A stretch of 64,000 bases of DNA. Origin: Acanthosoma haemorrhoidale. Its lineage: Eukaryota > Arthropoda > Insecta > Hemiptera > Acanthosomatidae. Below the pieces are notes generated by a model that saw only the letters and a program-made list of their open reading frames with translations, was not told the origin of the DNA and made no database searches. Below, in pieces: positions 61,701-64,000 of this stretch. The translations under genes were made by a program, and so were the position numbers. Where the stretch lies: the NCBI GenBank assembly GCA_930367205.1, contig OV884009.1, positions 96,493,189 to 96,557,188 on the forward strand, read 5' to 3'. Positions within the stretch are counted from its first letter, which is position 1. Each line of letters starts with the position of its first letter.

Positions 61701-62072
61701 TTTTTTTTTCATATCTCTTAAACTTATAAAAATAGGATGTGGGAAAAATAAAAGGAAAATTATTTTGGACTGGTGAGTGCCTTTCACTAAGGGTAGTCCC
61801 ATTTGAAGGATGTATGAGAAGGATATAGGGTGTGGAATGCCTAAAGGAGGCGGGGGGATTCAGGAAGGTAGTGAGAGTCTACCGATGGTGGAGCCTAGGG
61901 GTACCTCTAGGCATTGGTTTGTAGTCGGCCAGGTCAAACCTGGCCCGCCCCTGAAATAAGTCGGCCTCTCGGCCGGAAGATCGACCCAGCATAAGCAGGT
62001 AGAAGGGGTCATATGGCTTCGGTTGAGTCGGCCGGGAGATCAGCCTCGATCTCTCGGCTGGATGTGGATCGT

Positions 62073-63400
62073 TCAGTCCCCATCAGGGGGCTCGTGTTCG
62101 ATCACGTCCATCTGTCTCCAGGCTTTGGCTGTCCAGCAGTGCTTCCATCTCACGGGCATTGGTGGTGGTTGAAGGTCGGAGAATAGTGGGTTGTGGCGGT
62201 GTCGGAGTGAATCGAAAAATTTGATGTGCCTTCTCTTGATAAAATCTTGAATGGTGAGCACTTCAAATTTTTCGTGGATCTTGTCTGCCTTCATTCGGTC
62301 GAACGGGGTATGTTTAAGGGAGGTGTGGAGAACTCTGTTCTGAAATTGCTGGAGCGTGTTTAGAGTGTTAGAAGTTAGATAGTGAGGTCCCATGAGACTT
62401 GAAGAGTGGGGTCCCATTCATCAAAACATGTCTCAGGACGCTCTGGTATATCAGCAGTTTGAGGCGTACCGATAAAGCCGGGCTGTGAAGTTGGTGTCCA
62501 AGGCTGTAGAATTTCTTCCTAACACTCTTTAACTTCTTACCGAGATGTGTTGTGAACGACAAGTGTCTATCGAGGGTAATCCCAAGGTAGCATAGCTTGT
62601 TGCTCACAGGGCACTCTTTGCCGTCTAAGACGAAGGATTTGGGTAGTTTCTTTTATCCGGATTTATAACTAAATATAATTCCTTGCGTCTTGGCCGGGTT
62701 GACTTTAATGTTGATGGCATCGAGTTTCTCGGCAATGTGTTGGCTGGCGCTCTCAGCAAATTTCAGGGCTCTGGTGAGATTGATGCTATGTCGTCTGCAT
62801 ACGCCGATACCTCGCAGTTGGGGTACGGGGCTCCTACGATGTGGGCGGTGTAGATGTTGAACAGAAAGTTGAGTCAGCAGACTGATGGGACGGTAATGAG
62901 ATGGCTCATAACCGCTTTTCACTGGTTTCAGAAGGGGGACAACTACAGCGTGCTTCCAGTTCTAAGGGAAATAGTGCAGCCTGAAGCAGGAGTTCAACAC
63001 GTTGGTTATGTATGAGATTCCTTTCCTCGGCAGCTGCTTGAGTAAGATGTTCTTCGAATGAAGGCTGCGGCTTGCCTGAAGGAGGTGTAGATTTCGGTAG
63101 TGGTGGGGAGGGAGTGAGAGGGGGGTCGAGGGCTCCTTTTGGCTGGCCCCGGCTACGGCTCACTTCTTCAAAATGACCCACCAGGATGTCCGCTTGTTCG
63201 GTGGTGGGGATGAACTGCCCGTTCACGTCCAACCTTATACCGTTCTTTTTGGACCTGAAAGTCTTCACGAGTTTCCACAATTGCTTGTGGTTACCGTGGA
63301 GACGTGTGAGGTGGTTTTCCCAAACCGAGTTTTTCTACTGGGCCATCAGGGACTTAACTTGGTTTGTAAGAGCATTCAAAACCGGTTTTAAGTCCCTGTT
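62073..63400 (-). pseudogene. LINE remnant: RT with internal deletions
   Basis: In minus order: MWKLVKTFRSKKNGI (pre-RT), HYRPISLLTQ, then LFNIYTAHIVGAPYPN and SAYADDIAS in another frame (Asp pair kept), KVNPAKTQGIIFS, YLGITLDRHLSFTTHL and LKLLIYQSVLRHV. The block between RPISLL and LFNIYTA is missing. Same clade as the LINE at 7.4-8.7 kb. Confidence 0.82.
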
Positions 63401-63479
63401 TTTGGTCCTAAACCACCTGAACTGGGTCGGTCCAGAATCAGGCCTATATATACCCAGGCGGCAGCCAATCAGTTTGTTT

Positions 63480-64000
63480 TGACCTGGCAACAAGTCGCAC
63501 TTCGTTCTTTATTTACATGAACCATTATCAACAGAGTTTATTTTACAGTTTACATTACTTAAATCAAACAGAGCATTAGTATTTGCATTTGATATAAAGC
63601 AGAGTATAATTATATATGATTATAATGTTTGAATTTGATATATGAGAGTATAGGAAAACTTAATCTTGTCTGTGATAAGGTTGGACAACAATGTATTCTT
63701 ATTATTTTCGTGTTCTTTCACATCGTTGTTTAGAAACCTCTACTTAACAATTTTTTTGGTAGTTTTTGAATATATTTTATTTTTAATTACCAAAATATAT
63801 TAGGCATAAGGTTTCCGGTTTGATCTGAATGTGGATTATTAAAATGTTAGAATTTTTTATTTAATTTTATTAATCTACAAATAATTTTATATCTAAAAAC
63901 ATTCGATTTTTAATGGATTTTATAAATTTGGTGAAATGAGGACTGAGCAGCTACGGGTGGTCTGAAAAGTTTTCGACCTAACAAAGCTTTTATTTTAGCT
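63480..64000. other. AT-rich end of window
   Basis: No FAS exon seen. The last ~60 bases (gggtggtctgaaaagttttc) recall mariner-type termini, but one end only is visible. Confidence 0.25.

Noticed and set aside
63940..64000. Mariner-like terminus (gtctgaaaagttttcgacc)
   Set aside because: Only one end visible and no transposase; kept as a note only.
1..64000. CRISPR arrays, bacterial operons, rRNA genes or intact tRNA genes
   Set aside because: None seen; the repeats present are transposon parts, a minisatellite and a short tandem array.

Overview
The window looks like insect nuclear DNA, possibly hemipteran (a weak guess). It is AT-rich and intron-rich, and full of Jockey-type LINEs, Gypsy-type LTR elements (one with an env-like ORF) and tRNA-like SINE heads. 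No bacterial gene organisation is visible.

One host gene dominates: an animal type I fatty acid synthase on the minus strand. Working by hand I found 33 exons from 60899 down to 2519. Every junction agrees in reading phase, giving 6296 nt of coding sequence, or about 2098 residues. Domains run in the usual order: ketosynthase (C-terminal part, 58.8-60.9 kb), acyltransferase (43.5-57.1 kb), dehydratase (39.3-42.5 kb), the central non-catalytic region (31.3-39.1 kb), enoyl reductase (24.5-31.5 kb), ketoreductase (22.8-23.7 kb), acyl carrier protein (19.6-19.8 kb) and thioesterase (2.5-9.5 kb). The N-terminal KS exons lie beyond 64000. The last exon, carrying the thioesterase His, lies before position 1. 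KS, DH, ER, KR, ACP and the visible TE residues are conserved. The acyltransferase is not: its motifs are degenerate and about 60 residues seem missing. Two introns use GC instead of GT donors, and an 87-nt intron in the KR is stop-free and in frame.

The introns are swollen by transposons. 0-0.4 kb: 3' end of an LTR element. 5.9-9.0 kb: LINE remnants, a ~195-bp tandem array and an LTR fragment. 10.3-13.1 kb: internally deleted Gypsy element (B). 13.1-19.3 kb: env-bearing Gypsy/errantivirus-like element (C). 20.0-21.1 kb: head-to-head Jockey fragments. 28.0-31.0 kb: a SINE-like sequence, LTRs of family D and a nested element with ~83-bp LTRs. 34.4-38.6 kb: a nearly complete but broken Jockey LINE behind a tRNA-like head. 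44.7-47.75 kb: a recently inserted non-autonomous LTR element with one coiled-coil ORF and no pol. 47.8-52.1 kb: a chimera of two Gypsy elements (A and E). 53.5-54.4 kb: solo LTR of family D. 57.2-58.6 kb: a 69-bp minisatellite split by a family D insertion. 61.4-63.4 kb: minus-strand LINE remnants.

All calls come from reading the sequence. No database search was possible, so family names rest on recognised motifs.
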